Shown here in pieces: positions 44,963 to 54,440 of a stretch of 64,000 nucleotides of DNA (position 1 is the stretch's first letter; every line of letters starts with the position of its first letter). The stretch is taken from positions 812,001 through 876,000 of the forward strand of contig CP053447.1 of the NCBI GenBank assembly GCA_013285425.1, in the 5' to 3' direction. Origin of the DNA: Ignavibacteriota bacterium. Lineage in GTDB: Bacteria > Bacteroidota > Ignavibacteria > Ignavibacteriales > Ignavibacteriaceae. The notes below the pieces were generated by a model, which was given only the letters and a program-made list of their open reading frames with translations, did not search any database and was not told the origin of the DNA. The translations under genes were made by a program, and so were the position numbers.

Positions 44963-47821
44963 ATGAAAAAATTGATTTTATCTTTATTAATATTTGCTTT
45001 TACATCATTAAGTTTTGCTCAGATTGTTACAACCGAGCCTCAGTACCCAACTCAGAACGACAGCATAGTAGTTATATTTGATGCAACACAACCCGGTGCA
45101 GTTGAATTATTAAACTATACAGGTACAGTCTATGCGCATACAGGAGTTACAACAAATCTGGGGCAGTGGCAGCACGTAATCGGCGATTGGGGAAATAACT
45201 CAAATCAACCTGCTCTTACCAGGCTTGGACAAAACTTATACAAATTAACCATTGGTCTTCCGAGAGCATTTTATTCGGTTACTAATCCAACAGAAAAAAT
45301 TTTACAGCTTGCTTTAGTGTTCCGTAGTTCTGATGCATTAAAGCAAACCAGACCTGATATTTTTATTGATCTTTATGAACCCGGATTAAATTTAGTTATT
45401 CAAAATCCAGAGGTTTCTGTTGATTATGGCGATCCTCTGCGCTCACCTGCATTTGTTAAGGAAGGTGAAGTTATTCCAATAAATATTGAAGCTGTTGAAA
45501 TAGGAACTGAGGTTTCATCTTTGACTCTTTTGATTGATGGTGTTCAGGTGGCACAGACAAATTCCAGTAATATGTCTTATGATTTTAATTATTCTGATTT
45601 TTCTGTTGGTGCACATTATATAAAGGTAATTGGTACTGATACAACAGGAAGTACAGATTCAACAGCCTTTGTGATGTTCTCAAATCCGGTTATGAATAAT
45701 TTACCATTGCCAAATGGTTTACGACATGGATTAAACTATACAAGTTCAACTTCTGCAACACTTGTATTGTTTGCTCCATATAAGGAATATATTTATTTGC
45801 TTGGGGATTTTAATGACTGGAAAGTTCAGACAGATTATTTCCTCAACAGATACTATGTTAATGCTGATAGTGTTATCTGGTGGATTAATCTAACATTAAA
45901 TCCCGGAACTGAATATGCATTTCAGTATCTTGTTGATGGAAAAATCAGAACAGGTGATCCATATTCAGAAAAAATACTCGATCCCTGGAATGACAGCAAC
46001 ATTCCGCCTACAACATATCCATCATTAAAACCATATCCTTCGGGGAAAACTTCCGGAATTACAGGTATTGTTCAGACTGATCAACCAGAATATCAGTGGC
46101 AGGCATCAGATTATATCAGACCAGCTAAAGAAAAAATGGTTATTTACGAATTACTTGTAAGGGATTTTTCAACACAACGTACATTTCAGTTTCTTATTGA
46201 TACTTTATCATATTTAAAAACATTAGGTGTTAATGCAATTGAGCTGATGCCGGTAATGGAATTTAGCGGAAATCTTAGCTGGGGATATAATCCGATTTAT
46301 CATACTGCTGTTGATAAATATTACGGAACTGCTGACAAACTAAAAGAGTTTATTGACGTTTGTCATCAGAATGGAATTGCAGTAATACTTGATATGGTTT
46401 TAAATCAGGCAGATAATGCATCTCCGCTTGCAATGCTCTGGTGGGATAATACGAACAACAGACCAGCTGCTAACAATCCGTATTTAAATCCAACAGCAAG
46501 ACATCCGTTTAATGTATTTAATGATTTTAACCATGAAAGCAGTGCTACAAAATATTTTGTTGATCGTGTGAACGAACACTGGCTGAAAGATTTCAGATTT
46601 GATGGATTCCGTTTTGACCTTTCAAAGGGTTTTACTCAAAAATATTCCAGTGATGTAAATGCCTGGAATGCTTATGATCAAAGCAGGATAAATATATTGA
46701 AACGAATGGCTGACAAAATATGGGAAGTTGATTCAACAGCTTATGTAATACTTGAACATTTTGCAGTTAATAGTGAAGAAATAGTTTTATCAAATTATGG
46801 TATGATGCTTTGGGGTAACCATAATCATGATTATAACGAAGCTACGATGGGATATGCTTCAAATTTTTCAGGAATATCATATCTTAATCGGGGCTGGACA
46901 TATCCACATCTGGTTGGTTATATGGAAAGTCACGATGAAGAAAGACTTATGGTAAAAAATCTTGCATTTGGTAATTCCTCAGGTTCTTACAACATAAAAA
47001 ACTTTAATGTTGCTTTGAACAGAATGAAACTTGCAGGTGCTTTTTTCTTCACAATACCCGGACCAAAACTTATGTGGCAGTTTGGTGAACTCGGATATGA
47101 TATTAGTATTAATTATAACGGAAGAACAGGTGAGAAGCCGGTCAAGTGGGACTATTTAAACGATGACAGAAGAACTAATCTTTACAAAGTCTATTCAGCA
47201 TTGATAAATCTTCGTAACAATTATGAAACATTTCATGCAGCAAATTTTAATCTGAATGTAAACGGATTTATGAAGAAGATAAATCTTTATCATCCTTCAA
47301 TGGATGCCTTTATTGTCGGTAACTTTAATGTTATTCAGCAATCAACGAAACCGAATTTCAGCAAGATTGGTTATTGGTATGATTACTTTACTGGTGATAG
47401 CATTAGTGTTACTAGTACAACAAATTTAACAGACAGCATTGTCCTTGCACCGGGAGATTTTAAACTTTATACATCTGTCAGATTGCCGCTTCCTGAACAA
47501 GGGATTCTTTCTGATGTTGAACAAATTGATAATCAAATTCCAGTTGAATATATATTAGAGCAAAATTATCCAAATCCATTTAATCCTGTTACAACTATCA
47601 GGTATAGTATTACAACACCTGCAAAGGTTACATTGCAAATTTATAATACACTTGGGAAAGAGATAAAATCTTTGGTGAATAAGGAACAGTCAGCCGGAAC
47701 GTATGAAGTAATTTGGGATGGAAAGGATAAAAACGATAAAGTGGTCAGTTCTGGTATTTATTTTTATCGTATCAATGCAGGAAAATTTTTAGAAACAAAA
47801 AAAATGATTCTGCTTAGATAG
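44963..47821 (+). CDS. Secreted GH13 alpha-amylase-type glycosidase with CBM48-like domain and T9SS sorting domain
   Basis: 952 residues. Signal peptide MKKLILSLLIFAFTSLSFAQ. N-terminal beta-sandwich domains, a CBM48/isoamylase-N-like domain near 245-350 (VLFAPYKEYIYLLGDFNDWK), then the GH13 barrel from ~385 (YELLVRDFS, NAIELMPVMEFSGNLSWGYN). Catalytic residues by motif: Asp552 (GFRFDLSKG), Glu598 (VILEHF) and Asp658 (ESHDEER). A C-terminal beta domain and a T9SS type A sorting domain (NYPNPFNPVTTIRYSI, ending KKMILLR) follow. It should cleave or transfer alpha-glucans outside the cell. Glu in EHF and HDEE are the usual GH13 signatures; the exact specificity is open. Confidence 0.93.
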   Translation: MKKLILSLLIFAFTSLSFAQIVTTEPQYPTQNDSIVVIFDATQPGAVELLNYTGTVYAHTGVTTNLGQWQHVIGDWGNNSNQPALTRLGQNLYKLTIGLPRAFYSVTNPTEKILQLALVFRSSDALKQTRPDIFIDLYEPGLNLVIQNPEVSVDYGDPLRSPAFVKEGEVIPINIEAVEIGTEVSSLTLLIDGVQVAQTNSSNMSYDFNYSDFSVGAHYIKVIGTDTTGSTDSTAFVMFSNPVMNNLPLPNGLRHGLNYTSSTSATLVLFAPYKEYIYLLGDFNDWKVQTDYFLNRYYVNADSVIWWINLTLNPGTEYAFQYLVDGKIRTGDPYSEKILDPWNDSNIPPTTYPSLKPYPSGKTSGITGIVQTDQPEYQWQASDYIRPAKEKMVIYELLVRDFSTQRTFQFLIDTLSYLKTLGVNAIELMPVMEFSGNLSWGYNPIYHTAVDKYYGTADKLKEFIDVCHQNGIAVILDMVLNQADNASPLAMLWWDNTNNRPAANNPYLNPTARHPFNVFNDFNHESSATKYFVDRVNEHWLKDFRFDGFRFDLSKGFTQKYSSDVNAWNAYDQSRINILKRMADKIWEVDSTAYVILEHFAVNSEEIVLSNYGMMLWGNHNHDYNEATMGYASNFSGISYLNRGWTYPHLVGYMESHDEERLMVKNLAFGNSSGSYNIKNFNVALNRMKLAGAFFFTIPGPKLMWQFGELGYDISINYNGRTGEKPVKWDYLNDDRRTNLYKVYSALINLRNNYETFHAANFNLNVNGFMKKINLYHPSMDAFIVGNFNVIQQSTKPNFSKIGYWYDYFTGDSISVTSTTNLTDSIVLAPGDFKLYTSVRLPLPEQGILSDVEQIDNQIPVEYILEQNYPNPFNPVTTIRYSITTPAKVTLQIYNTLGKEIKSLVNKEQSAGTYEVIWDGKDKNDKVVSSGIYFYRINAGKFLETKKMILLR

Positions 47822-47949
47822 CAAGGTAATCTTAACAAGTATTTTTAGTAAATATCACTGAGTAAAAAATTTAAACACAGATAGTCTGGTTTGATAATTG
47901 CCTAACTGCTCTGTTTTTTAATTGTTACTCAAAAAGTAAAAAGTATCAG

Positions 47950-49149
47950 ATGAAACGCATTAAAATATTCGGAAGAGAAATAATAGACGAAAATTCCATC
48001 GCACAGATTGAAAGATGTGTATCTGAAAATGATATTGGTGTGCTTACTGCAGATGCTCATTATGGATACGGACATCCGATTGGCGGGGCAGTGGCATATA
48101 AAAATAAAATTTCTCTTTCCGGAGTTGGATTTGATATTGCCTGCGGTAATAAAGCTATAAGAACCGATATTAAAACCGATAAGATTGAAGTATCCAAAAT
48201 TATGGATGAAATCTACTCTCAGATTTCATTCGGAATCGGAAGAAAGAATAATCAACCGGTTGAACATGAGGTTATTGATAAAATTGCATCTGCTGAATTT
48301 AAACAGCAAAGAAAGCTTCTTAATTTAGCTAAAGAACAACTTGGTACTGTTGGCAGCGGTAATCATTTTGTAGATCTTTTTGAAGACGATGAAGGTTATT
48401 TATGGATTGGAGTTCATTTTGGCTCTCGTGGTTTTGGACATAGAACTACTATGGGATTTATAGCATTATCAAAAGGACAATCTTTTGAAGATAGAGTCAG
48501 TGAAGGCTCAATGGATTCTCCGCCGGTGCTTTTTGATCTAAAATCCGAATTGGGACAAGCCTATATTGAAGCGATCAATCTTGCTGGCAAATATGCCTAT
48601 GCCGGACGGGATGTTGTTGTAGATCAGGTGTTAAAAATTTTAGGTAATCCCGCTAAGACATTTGAAGTTCATAATCATCATAACTTTGCATGGCAAGAGG
48701 AACATTTTGGTGAGAAATATTGGGTCGTAAGAAAAGGCTGCACACCTGCATTTCCTAAACAACTCGGATTTATCGGTGCAAATATGATGGATGATTCTGT
48801 TATCGTTGAAGGTATTGACTCTGAACTTTCCAGGCAGGCTTTATACTCTACTGTTCACGGTGCGGGACGAACAATGAGCAGAAATGAAGCAGCTGGCAGA
48901 AAAAAATGGAAACACGGCAGACCAGTATCAGTTACCGGAGGTAAAGTGAATTTTGAAAAAGTTAAATCCGAAATGAAACAGAAAGGAATAGAACTTCGCG
49001 GTTCAGGTGCAGATGAAGCTCCTGAATGTTATAAAAAATTAGATGATGTTATTTCTTATATGGGAAATACAATTAAAATTATTTTCAGATTACATCCAAT
49101 TGGTGTGGCAATGGCTGGTTCTGATATTTATGACCCTTATAAGGATTAA
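47950..49149 (+). CDS. rtcB: RtcB-type RNA ligase
   Basis: 399 residues; GTP-dependent 3'-phosphate RNA ligase acting in RNA repair or tRNA splicing. Family motifs: DAHYGYGHPIGGAVAY, GVGFDIACGNKAIRTD (metal Cys/Asp), GTVGSGNHFVDL, VHFGSRGFGH, FEVHNHHNFAW and the guanylation histidine His303 in STVHGAGRTMSR. ACGN replaces the more common GCGM, a variant seen among shorter RtcB paralogues. No archease or RtcR regulator lies nearby. Its 128-bp upstream region separates it from the amylase gene. Confidence 0.93.
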   Translation: MKRIKIFGREIIDENSIAQIERCVSENDIGVLTADAHYGYGHPIGGAVAYKNKISLSGVGFDIACGNKAIRTDIKTDKIEVSKIMDEIYSQISFGIGRKNNQPVEHEVIDKIASAEFKQQRKLLNLAKEQLGTVGSGNHFVDLFEDDEGYLWIGVHFGSRGFGHRTTMGFIALSKGQSFEDRVSEGSMDSPPVLFDLKSELGQAYIEAINLAGKYAYAGRDVVVDQVLKILGNPAKTFEVHNHHNFAWQEEHFGEKYWVVRKGCTPAFPKQLGFIGANMMDDSVIVEGIDSELSRQALYSTVHGAGRTMSRNEAAGRKKWKHGRPVSVTGGKVNFEKVKSEMKQKGIELRGSGADEAPECYKKLDDVISYMGNTIKIIFRLHPIGVAMAGSDIYDPYKD

Positions 49150-49170
49150 TTGAATATGCTTTGCAGAATA

Positions 49171-49935
49171 TTACAATTTATTTACAACTGTTGAAATAAT
49201 TATTGCTGCTGCAGAAGAAACATTAAGTGATTCTGCTCTGCCTTTACCCGGAATAGAAATCGTTTTATCTGCAAGTTCACTTATCATTTCAGAAGGTCCA
49301 TTAGATTCATTTGAGAAAACCAAAACAGACTTTGCTTCCGGATTAAAATTAAATACATTTTTTCCTTTAATATCAGAACTGATTATCTGATAACCTTCGG
49401 ACTTTAGATTAATAATATCATTTTCAAAAACTTCATCATAAATATTAAGATGAAAAACAGAACCCATTGAAGAACGCAGAACTTTTGGATTTAAATATTC
49501 AACAGATTCATTTGTAATCAGAATATTATAAAGACCAAACCAATCGCAGGTTCTTATAATTGTACCAAGATTTCCCGGATCAGATATATTATCAATCAAA
49601 ACAATTATATTTTCCTTTAATTCGGTTAACTTTCTTTTAGGATATTTTTTTTCAAAAACAGCGGCTATACCCTGAGGTGCCTTAGTATCTGAGATCCGCT
49701 GAAATTCAGATGATTTTAATTCGATAATTGTGCTTGCTTTTTTCTTTAATACAGAAACAATTTCAGAAAATGAATCAGCAAATAAAGGAGTAACAAAAAC
49801 AACTTCGTTGGAATAATTACTGTTTAGTCCCTCTTCAACAATTTTTAAACCTTCAACAATAAATTTTTCTTCTTGAACACGATATTTTTTTATCAGAAGA
49901 GATGAATAGTATTTCAGATCGTTTTTTGAGATCAT
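49171..49935 (-). CDS. SpoU/TrmH-family RNA 2'-O-methyltransferase (RlmB-like)
   Basis: 254 residues. An N-terminal substrate-binding domain (KNDLKYYSSLLIKKYRVQEE, FIVEGLKIVEEGL) is followed by the knotted SPOUT domain. SPOUT motifs: VLIDNISDPGNLGTIIRTCD, VLRSSMGSVFHLN, LVFSNESNGPS and ISIPGKGRAESLNVSSAAAI. It is predicted to methylate a ribose in rRNA or tRNA using SAM. The start codon overlaps the stop of the upstream DUF971 gene by 4 nt. Confidence 0.94.
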   Translation of the reverse strand: MISKNDLKYYSSLLIKKYRVQEEKFIVEGLKIVEEGLNSNYSNEVVFVTPLFADSFSEIVSVLKKKASTIIELKSSEFQRISDTKAPQGIAAVFEKKYPKRKLTELKENIIVLIDNISDPGNLGTIIRTCDWFGLYNILITNESVEYLNPKVLRSSMGSVFHLNIYDEVFENDIINLKSEGYQIISSDIKGKNVFNFNPEAKSVLVFSNESNGPSEMISELADKTISIPGKGRAESLNVSSAAAIIISTVVNKL

Positions 49936-50273
49936 ATAAGTCTGTTATACTTTTGTTCCGAACTGCTATCCATTCCATCTTCAAGAGTTTTTAAATATTC
50001 CCAGGAATAAATTCCGGTATCGTGTCCGTCTTTCCATACTATCTGAATCGCATAACCACCTACAATACTGATATTTGAAACTTTGTACATATTCTCTGAA
50101 AAAATAGTTGGTTTTGGCGGTCTGTAAGTTCTAAGTAAAATAGTTTCACCTTTACAGCTTGCACAAGGGCATTCATCTCTAAGATATTTTAACGGGATAA
50201 TTGTAACGCTTTCATCCTGCCATGTTATTGATAAATCAGTTTTATCTTTGATTTTAATTTGTTTTGGCTTCAT
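49932..50273 (-). CDS. DUF971 domain protein
   Basis: 113 residues. DUF971 / gamma-butyrobetaine hydroxylase-like N-terminal domain: LSITWQDESVTIIPLKYLRD, then CPCASC in a zinc-binding-like loop, VGGYAIQIVWKDGHDTGIYS and WEYLKTLE. Stand-alone members occur widely next to iron-sulfur or housekeeping genes; their function is unknown. Translationally coupled to the methyltransferase gene. It faces the CorC/CNNM gene divergently across 125 bp. Confidence 0.92.
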   Translation of the reverse strand: MKPKQIKIKDKTDLSITWQDESVTIIPLKYLRDECPCASCKGETILLRTYRPPKPTIFSENMYKVSNISIVGGYAIQIVWKDGHDTGIYSWEYLKTLEDGMDSSSEQKYNRLI

Positions 50274-50353
50274 TAGATAAATAAATTTATAATGTTTACC
50301 TTAAAATAACATAATAATCAAAAATTTGTAATGTAATTTTATAATAATGCTAT

Positions 50354-50361
50354 TATCTTTG
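50354..50361 (+). promoter_or_regulatory. Candidate -7 element upstream of the CNNM/CorC gene
   Basis: TATCTTTG matches TAnnTTTG and sits 38 nt before the ATG. The nearest TTG (50326-50328) is 25 nt upstream, longer than the usual 19-21, so the promoter call is weak. Confidence 0.3.
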
Positions 50362-50398
50362 TAGTATCTAATAACAACAGAAGGATAAAAAATTTTTA

Positions 50399-51718
50399 AT
50401 GGAATTGGTTCTTGTATTTTTACTGCTTCTATTTGTTAACTTTATTCTTACAGCTGCAGAAATTGCATTAGCATCATTCGGTGAATCAAAAATTGAAGAA
50501 CTAAAACAAAAGCAGGATAAAGATGTTCCATATTTTGAAGAATTGAATAAAAATGAAGAGCAGGTGTACAGCAGCATTCAGCTCACTTCTAAATTTTTAA
50601 TAGTAATAATTTCAGTATTAGGCTATCTTATTTTTTCAAACTGGATTTATAATCAGGCACTTACACTTACTGGTTCTTTCAACTATTTAGATACCTTTAT
50701 AACAATTGTTATAACCTCAATCGTTATTACCGTAATAATTTTAGTATTTAATGTCCTTGTTCCCAAAGCGATTGCTTATCGATATTCAGATACTATTGGT
50801 AAAAAATCCGTTAAAGTAATTTTAATAATTTCAAAAGCACTTAAATTTATAACTGCAGGTATAACAGCAATCAGTAATCTTATTTTATTACCTTTTAAGG
50901 AAAGGATAAACTTTTCGCAAGAACGTCCTACCGAAGATGAAATTCTTGATATTATTTCGGATGGAGTGAAATCAGGTACAATTGATGAAGCTGATCAGGA
51001 AATTATAGAAAATATTTTTGAGTTTAATGATTTGAAAGCTGACGAAGTTATGATTCCAAGGACTGAAATGATTGCGGTTAATTTAAATGAGGAAACTGAT
51101 AAAAATATAAACTCAATAATTAAATCAGGACATACATTGGTGCCGGTATATGAAAACTCGCTGGATAATATAGTCGGGATTTTGCATACTAAGGATATTA
51201 TGAGGGCAATAATTGAAAGACAAAATATCAATATTAAATCTTTGATACGACCTGCTTGTTTTGTTCCTGAAACAAAACTCATTTCAGAAATCTTAAAGGA
51301 TATGCAAAAACAAGGTGAAAAAATTGCAATCGTAACTGATGAGTATGGCGGAACTGAAGGTGTTGTAACAATTGAAGATATTCTGGAAGAAATTGTTGGA
51401 GAAATAAAAGATAAAACAAAAAGCGAAATCAATAGCTACAGTAAACTGCCTGATGGTAAATTTTATATATTAGGCTCAATGTTTATAGATGAGTTTAATG
51501 ATACATTTAATTTTGAACTTGAAGAATCTGATGAGTATAATACTATTGCAGGATTTGTTGCAGATAAATCGGGTAAAATATTGGACGTTGGAGAAAAATT
51601 TGAATTTAATGGATTAATATTCGAATTGATTAAAAAGATCAGGCAAAAAATGGTACAATTCAGAGTATATGATGAGGCTGGCAATTTCAGTCTTAGATCG
51701 CAAGTTGAATTAAGTTAG
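50399..51718 (+). CDS. CNNM/CorC-type membrane protein (DUF21, CBS pair, CorC_HlyC)
   Basis: 439 residues. N-terminal DUF21 domain with four hydrophobic helices (1-180; FILTAAEIALASFGESKIEE). Two CBS domains follow at ~205-330 (ADEVMIPRTEMIAV, EYGGTEGVVTIEDILEEIVG), and a C-terminal CorC_HlyC domain at ~345-425 (DEYNTIAGFVADKSG). Proteins of this family are linked to magnesium or cobalt efflux; the label haemolysin in many annotations is historical. No neighbouring transport gene gives further hints. Confidence 0.93.
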   Translation: MELVLVFLLLLFVNFILTAAEIALASFGESKIEELKQKQDKDVPYFEELNKNEEQVYSSIQLTSKFLIVIISVLGYLIFSNWIYNQALTLTGSFNYLDTFITIVITSIVITVIILVFNVLVPKAIAYRYSDTIGKKSVKVILIISKALKFITAGITAISNLILLPFKERINFSQERPTEDEILDIISDGVKSGTIDEADQEIIENIFEFNDLKADEVMIPRTEMIAVNLNEETDKNINSIIKSGHTLVPVYENSLDNIVGILHTKDIMRAIIERQNINIKSLIRPACFVPETKLISEILKDMQKQGEKIAIVTDEYGGTEGVVTIEDILEEIVGEIKDKTKSEINSYSKLPDGKFYILGSMFIDEFNDTFNFELEESDEYNTIAGFVADKSGKILDVGEKFEFNGLIFELIKKIRQKMVQFRVYDEAGNFSLRSQVELS

Positions 51719-51730
51719 CTTAAAAAGGAA

Positions 51731-51761
51731 TTGCACAACAAAAAAATAAATACTATTTTTG
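51731..51761 (+). promoter_or_regulatory. Promoter of tRNA-Thr, canonical Bacteroidota type
   Basis: TTG at 51731-51733, 20 nt, TATTTTTG at 51754-51761: an exact match to TTG-N19-21-TAnnTTTG. The predicted start lies about 10 nt before the mature tRNA 5' end at 51778. This supports a Bacteroidota-like main sigma factor. Confidence 0.65.
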
Positions 51762-51777
51762 GCACACAAAAAAATAC

Positions 51778-51850
51778 GCTGGTGTAGCTCAGCTGGTAGA
51801 GCAGCTGATTTGTAATCAGCCGGTCGGCGGTTCGAATCCGTTCACCAGCT
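51778..51850 (+). tRNA. tRNA-Thr (anticodon TGT)
   Basis: Complete cloverleaf by eye: acceptor GCTGGTG pairs with CACCAGC (discriminator T). The D arm is AGCTCAGCTGGTAGAGC. The anticodon stem GCTGA/TCAGC encloses loop TTTGTAA with anticodon TGT, and the T arm is CGGCGGTTCGAATCCG. CCA is not encoded. A terminator follows directly. Confidence 0.96.
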
Positions 51851-51859
51851 CAAATAATA

Positions 51860-51888
51860 CCCCAAAATCAAAAGTTTTGGGGTTTTTT
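51860..51888 (+). terminator. Intrinsic terminator after tRNA-Thr
   Basis: CCCCAAAA, loop TCAAAAG, TTTTGGGG then TTTTTT. Eight base pairs and a T-tract, 10 nt after the tRNA. Confidence 0.88.
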
Positions 51889-52220
51889 AATTAATGTGGT
51901 TCTACTTCTGCCAATAATAATTACATAGATTTTTTTGATCAAAGTAATTCATAATAGTTTATAGCAAACTTAAAATGTTTAAAGTCCATTATAAAAAATC
52001 GTTGTGGGGTTTATTGACTCAGGTAAGTTAATTTGATAAAAGAATAATTAAAATGATTTTCTGATTCAGTTTTTGTTGTTTTTATTTGAAAAATATTATA
52101 AGCTTTTCACAGATAATAAATGTTCTTGAAAAAGCTAAATATATAAATAGAGAAAAAAGACAGGCTAAGGTAAATAATTTTTTAAGAAAGTGATTTAAAT
52201 AAATGATAATCACAAAAGCT
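51889..52220. other. Non-coding stretch between tRNA-Thr and the ARPP-1-like gene
   Basis: About 330 AT-rich bp with no supportable gene, RNA or repeat. Both flanking transcripts end here. Confidence 0.5.
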
Positions 52221-52251
52221 GCTGCCCCAAAACCGGAACTTTTGAGACAGC
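52221..52251 (-). terminator. Hairpin after the ARPP-1-like gene
   Basis: GCTGCCCCAAAA ... TTTTGAGACAGC form a 12-bp stem (three G-T pairs when read on the minus strand) around a 7-nt loop, 20 nt after the minus-strand stop at 52271. The minus strand continues AGCTTTTG, so the T-tract is short. It probably terminates the ARPP-1-like gene. Confidence 0.55.
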
Positions 52252-52270
52252 ATCATTTACATTTGCAATT

Positions 52271-53191
52271 TTAGTTTACCAAATTCATCATCGCTAAATG
52301 TATCAAATGTTCTCCGAACTCTAATGCAAATCCGGACCATTGATTTGATTCATATCTCTTTTCATAACCCAAACATACTCCCGGATAAATTTTGAACTTT
52401 CTGTTTTCAAGCTCATCAAAGAAATCGATTGTTTTATATTTTGCTTCAACTTCATCCATTCTCTTATCATCAGCTATAAAATGAAAAGTCTCGCTGCTAA
52501 CACCTTTTAAGATTTTTGAGAAATATTCGAAATAAATATCCCTTCTGTTAAAAACCTCGACATCAACCAGATTTCTGTTTATAAAAACTGCAATGCCATT
52601 AGCTTTTTCAGATGGCTTAATATCTTTTATGCTGTCTTCAAAAATTATTTTATTTTTTTCAAAAACATCTGACAAATTTGAAGTCAGAGAATTAACAGTA
52701 TTGATTCTGCAGCAGATTTCTACATCATTCCATATTTCGCCTTGATTTGCAAAATGTCCGGTTCCTTTTTCCAGACTTTTTTCAACCTGATATGATTTTT
52801 TAGCCCTGATATTAATTGGTGCATTATAATCCGTACTTAAAAAATTCGGAGATATATGACGCCATCGTCCCTGCTCAACACAGCTTACAGGAATATTTTT
52901 TGTCATATTAGGAGCAATAAAAACAGATGAATTAAGTATCCGGTTTTGTTTTGCACCCGAAAGTATATCACCATCTGAAAAAAATATATACTTATCAGAA
53001 TTGTTGTGAATGATGAGATTATTAACCGCGCCAGTTTGACTAATCTCTTTTACCTCAATAAAATTCTGTTTAATTGCATATGAACCTGATATATACTCAA
53101 TAGTGTTTGCTCTTATTGTTGCGAACTCAACAACCGATATTACTCCTTTGTTCTGAAAGGAAATGATCTCTGATATCATATTATTATCCAT
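52271..53191 (-). CDS. ARPP-1-like domain protein
   Basis: 306 residues, cytoplasmic, no signal peptide. It resembles the ARPP-1 domain family, a conserved domain of unknown function: NSDKYIFFSDGDILSGAKQN followed by RILNSSVFIAPN, then IPVSCVEQGRWRHIS, VFINRNLVDVEVFNRRDIYF and CLGYEKRYESNQWSGFAL. Usual members are ~280-320 residues. It stands alone between two non-coding stretches, so context gives no function. The ATG at 53191 is the start; a second ATG (Met5) is 4 codons in. Confidence 0.8.
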   Translation of the reverse strand: MDNNMISEIISFQNKGVISVVEFATIRANTIEYISGSYAIKQNFIEVKEISQTGAVNNLIIHNNSDKYIFFSDGDILSGAKQNRILNSSVFIAPNMTKNIPVSCVEQGRWRHISPNFLSTDYNAPINIRAKKSYQVEKSLEKGTGHFANQGEIWNDVEICCRINTVNSLTSNLSDVFEKNKIIFEDSIKDIKPSEKANGIAVFINRNLVDVEVFNRRDIYFEYFSKILKGVSSETFHFIADDKRMDEVEAKYKTIDFFDELENRKFKIYPGVCLGYEKRYESNQWSGFALEFGEHLIHLAMMNLVN

Positions 53192-53870
53192 TCTTTTTTG
53201 TTACAAAAATATTTTATTTATTTTTTTTCATCGATGTTTACATTGTACAGCTCCTTTCTTTTTTTAATAATTATTAATAGAGAATTACAGAATTTGCTTC
53301 ATAGGCATTCCTTTCCAATAATTTAATAATTGAATTTTTTTTATTGTGTTTTATGGAAGAAAACTGAACTGTCAGAGAGCGAGAAAGGTTATCAGGAAAG
53401 ATTAATTAATAGAACAATTACTCCTTTCTGAAACAGATAGAAGTTTCTTTTGAAAACAAATGTAATATTTAACTACGGCTTGATTCATTTTCCTTTTTAA
53501 TTGATGTGCGAATCTACAAATATTTTTTAGTGCACGCAATTATAAAATTAAAAATAATCCCTTTATGAAATTTGGACTCTTGGAAGTATAGTTCTTGCTA
53601 TTGAATCCACAGTCTTTAATGAAATATTACTAATTGAAGACATTTGAATTTTATCCTATACTTATTCTTGATTAGAAGATAAAAAAAGAATTTTATTTCC
53701 TTGTTTAAGTATAAGTGTCTTTTATTTACTGTATAAATTATTTCAGAATGATAGCAGTTCAGCAATCTGTTTTAGATTTATAATGTTGACTTAGAGTAAT
53801 CTTTTAAATGTTTCAGATGTCAATAGTATTTGAATATTTAGTTGTTTCTAAATATTCAAAAAATCTTTAA
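53192..53870. other. Long non-coding stretch with a 13-bp hairpin
   Basis: 679 bp, strongly AT-rich, with stops in all frames; I recognise no gene remnant or RNA. Near its right end TTTGAATATTTAG (53829-53841) and CTAAATATTCAAA (53848-53860) form a perfect 13-bp stem, 10 nt beyond the coaD stop on the minus strand. This is probably where the coaD-hrcA block transcript ends. Confidence 0.55.
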
Positions 53871-54350
53871 TTACTTAAACTTCTTCTTCAGTGCTTCTTG
53901 CACATTCGGAGGAACGAAATTACTTATATCTGCTTTTAGCGATGCAAGATTTCTGATAACAGTTGAATTAAGATATGTATAACGCTCGTGAGGCATTAAA
54001 AAAATAGTTGTTATATCTCCGCTTAGTTTTCGGTTCATAAGTGCCATTTGAAATTCAAATTCAAAATCGCTTATTTGTCTTAAACCTCTAACAATTGCAA
54101 TAGCACCAACTTTTTTTGCATGTTCAACTAAAAGTCCATCAAATGAATCGATTATTACTTTATTATTAAATTCCTTTAATGATTCCCTTAACATTTCGAC
54201 ACGTTCCTGAGTAGTAAACAACGGCTGTTTTGATGGGTTTATTGCAACTGTAATAAAAACTTCATCAAACAGATCAACTGCTCTCTTAACAATATCAATA
54301 TGTCCATAAGTTACAGGATCAAAAGTGCCGGGGTAAATTACTCGTTTCAT
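53871..54350 (-). CDS. coaD: Phosphopantetheine adenylyltransferase
   Basis: 159 residues, the normal length. Penultimate step of coenzyme A synthesis: 4'-phosphopantetheine + ATP to dephospho-CoA. Nucleotidyltransferase motif GTFDPVTYGHIDI at the N-terminus, AIVRGLRQISDFEFEFQMAL in the middle, and YTYLNSTVIRNLA (usual ISSTxVR motif). It is 90 nt downstream of rsmD, a pairing common in many bacteria. Confidence 0.97.
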   Translation of the reverse strand: MKRVIYPGTFDPVTYGHIDIVKRAVDLFDEVFITVAINPSKQPLFTTQERVEMLRESLKEFNNKVIIDSFDGLLVEHAKKVGAIAIVRGLRQISDFEFEFQMALMNRKLSGDITTIFLMPHERYTYLNSTVIRNLASLKADISNFVPPNVQEALKKKFK

Positions 54351-54440
54351 AGCATTAAAATTTTCTTATTTCTGATAATCAAATCTATTGATAATCATAA
54401 TTATATAAAAAACACAGCAATAAATTGTTCTGAAAAAAAA

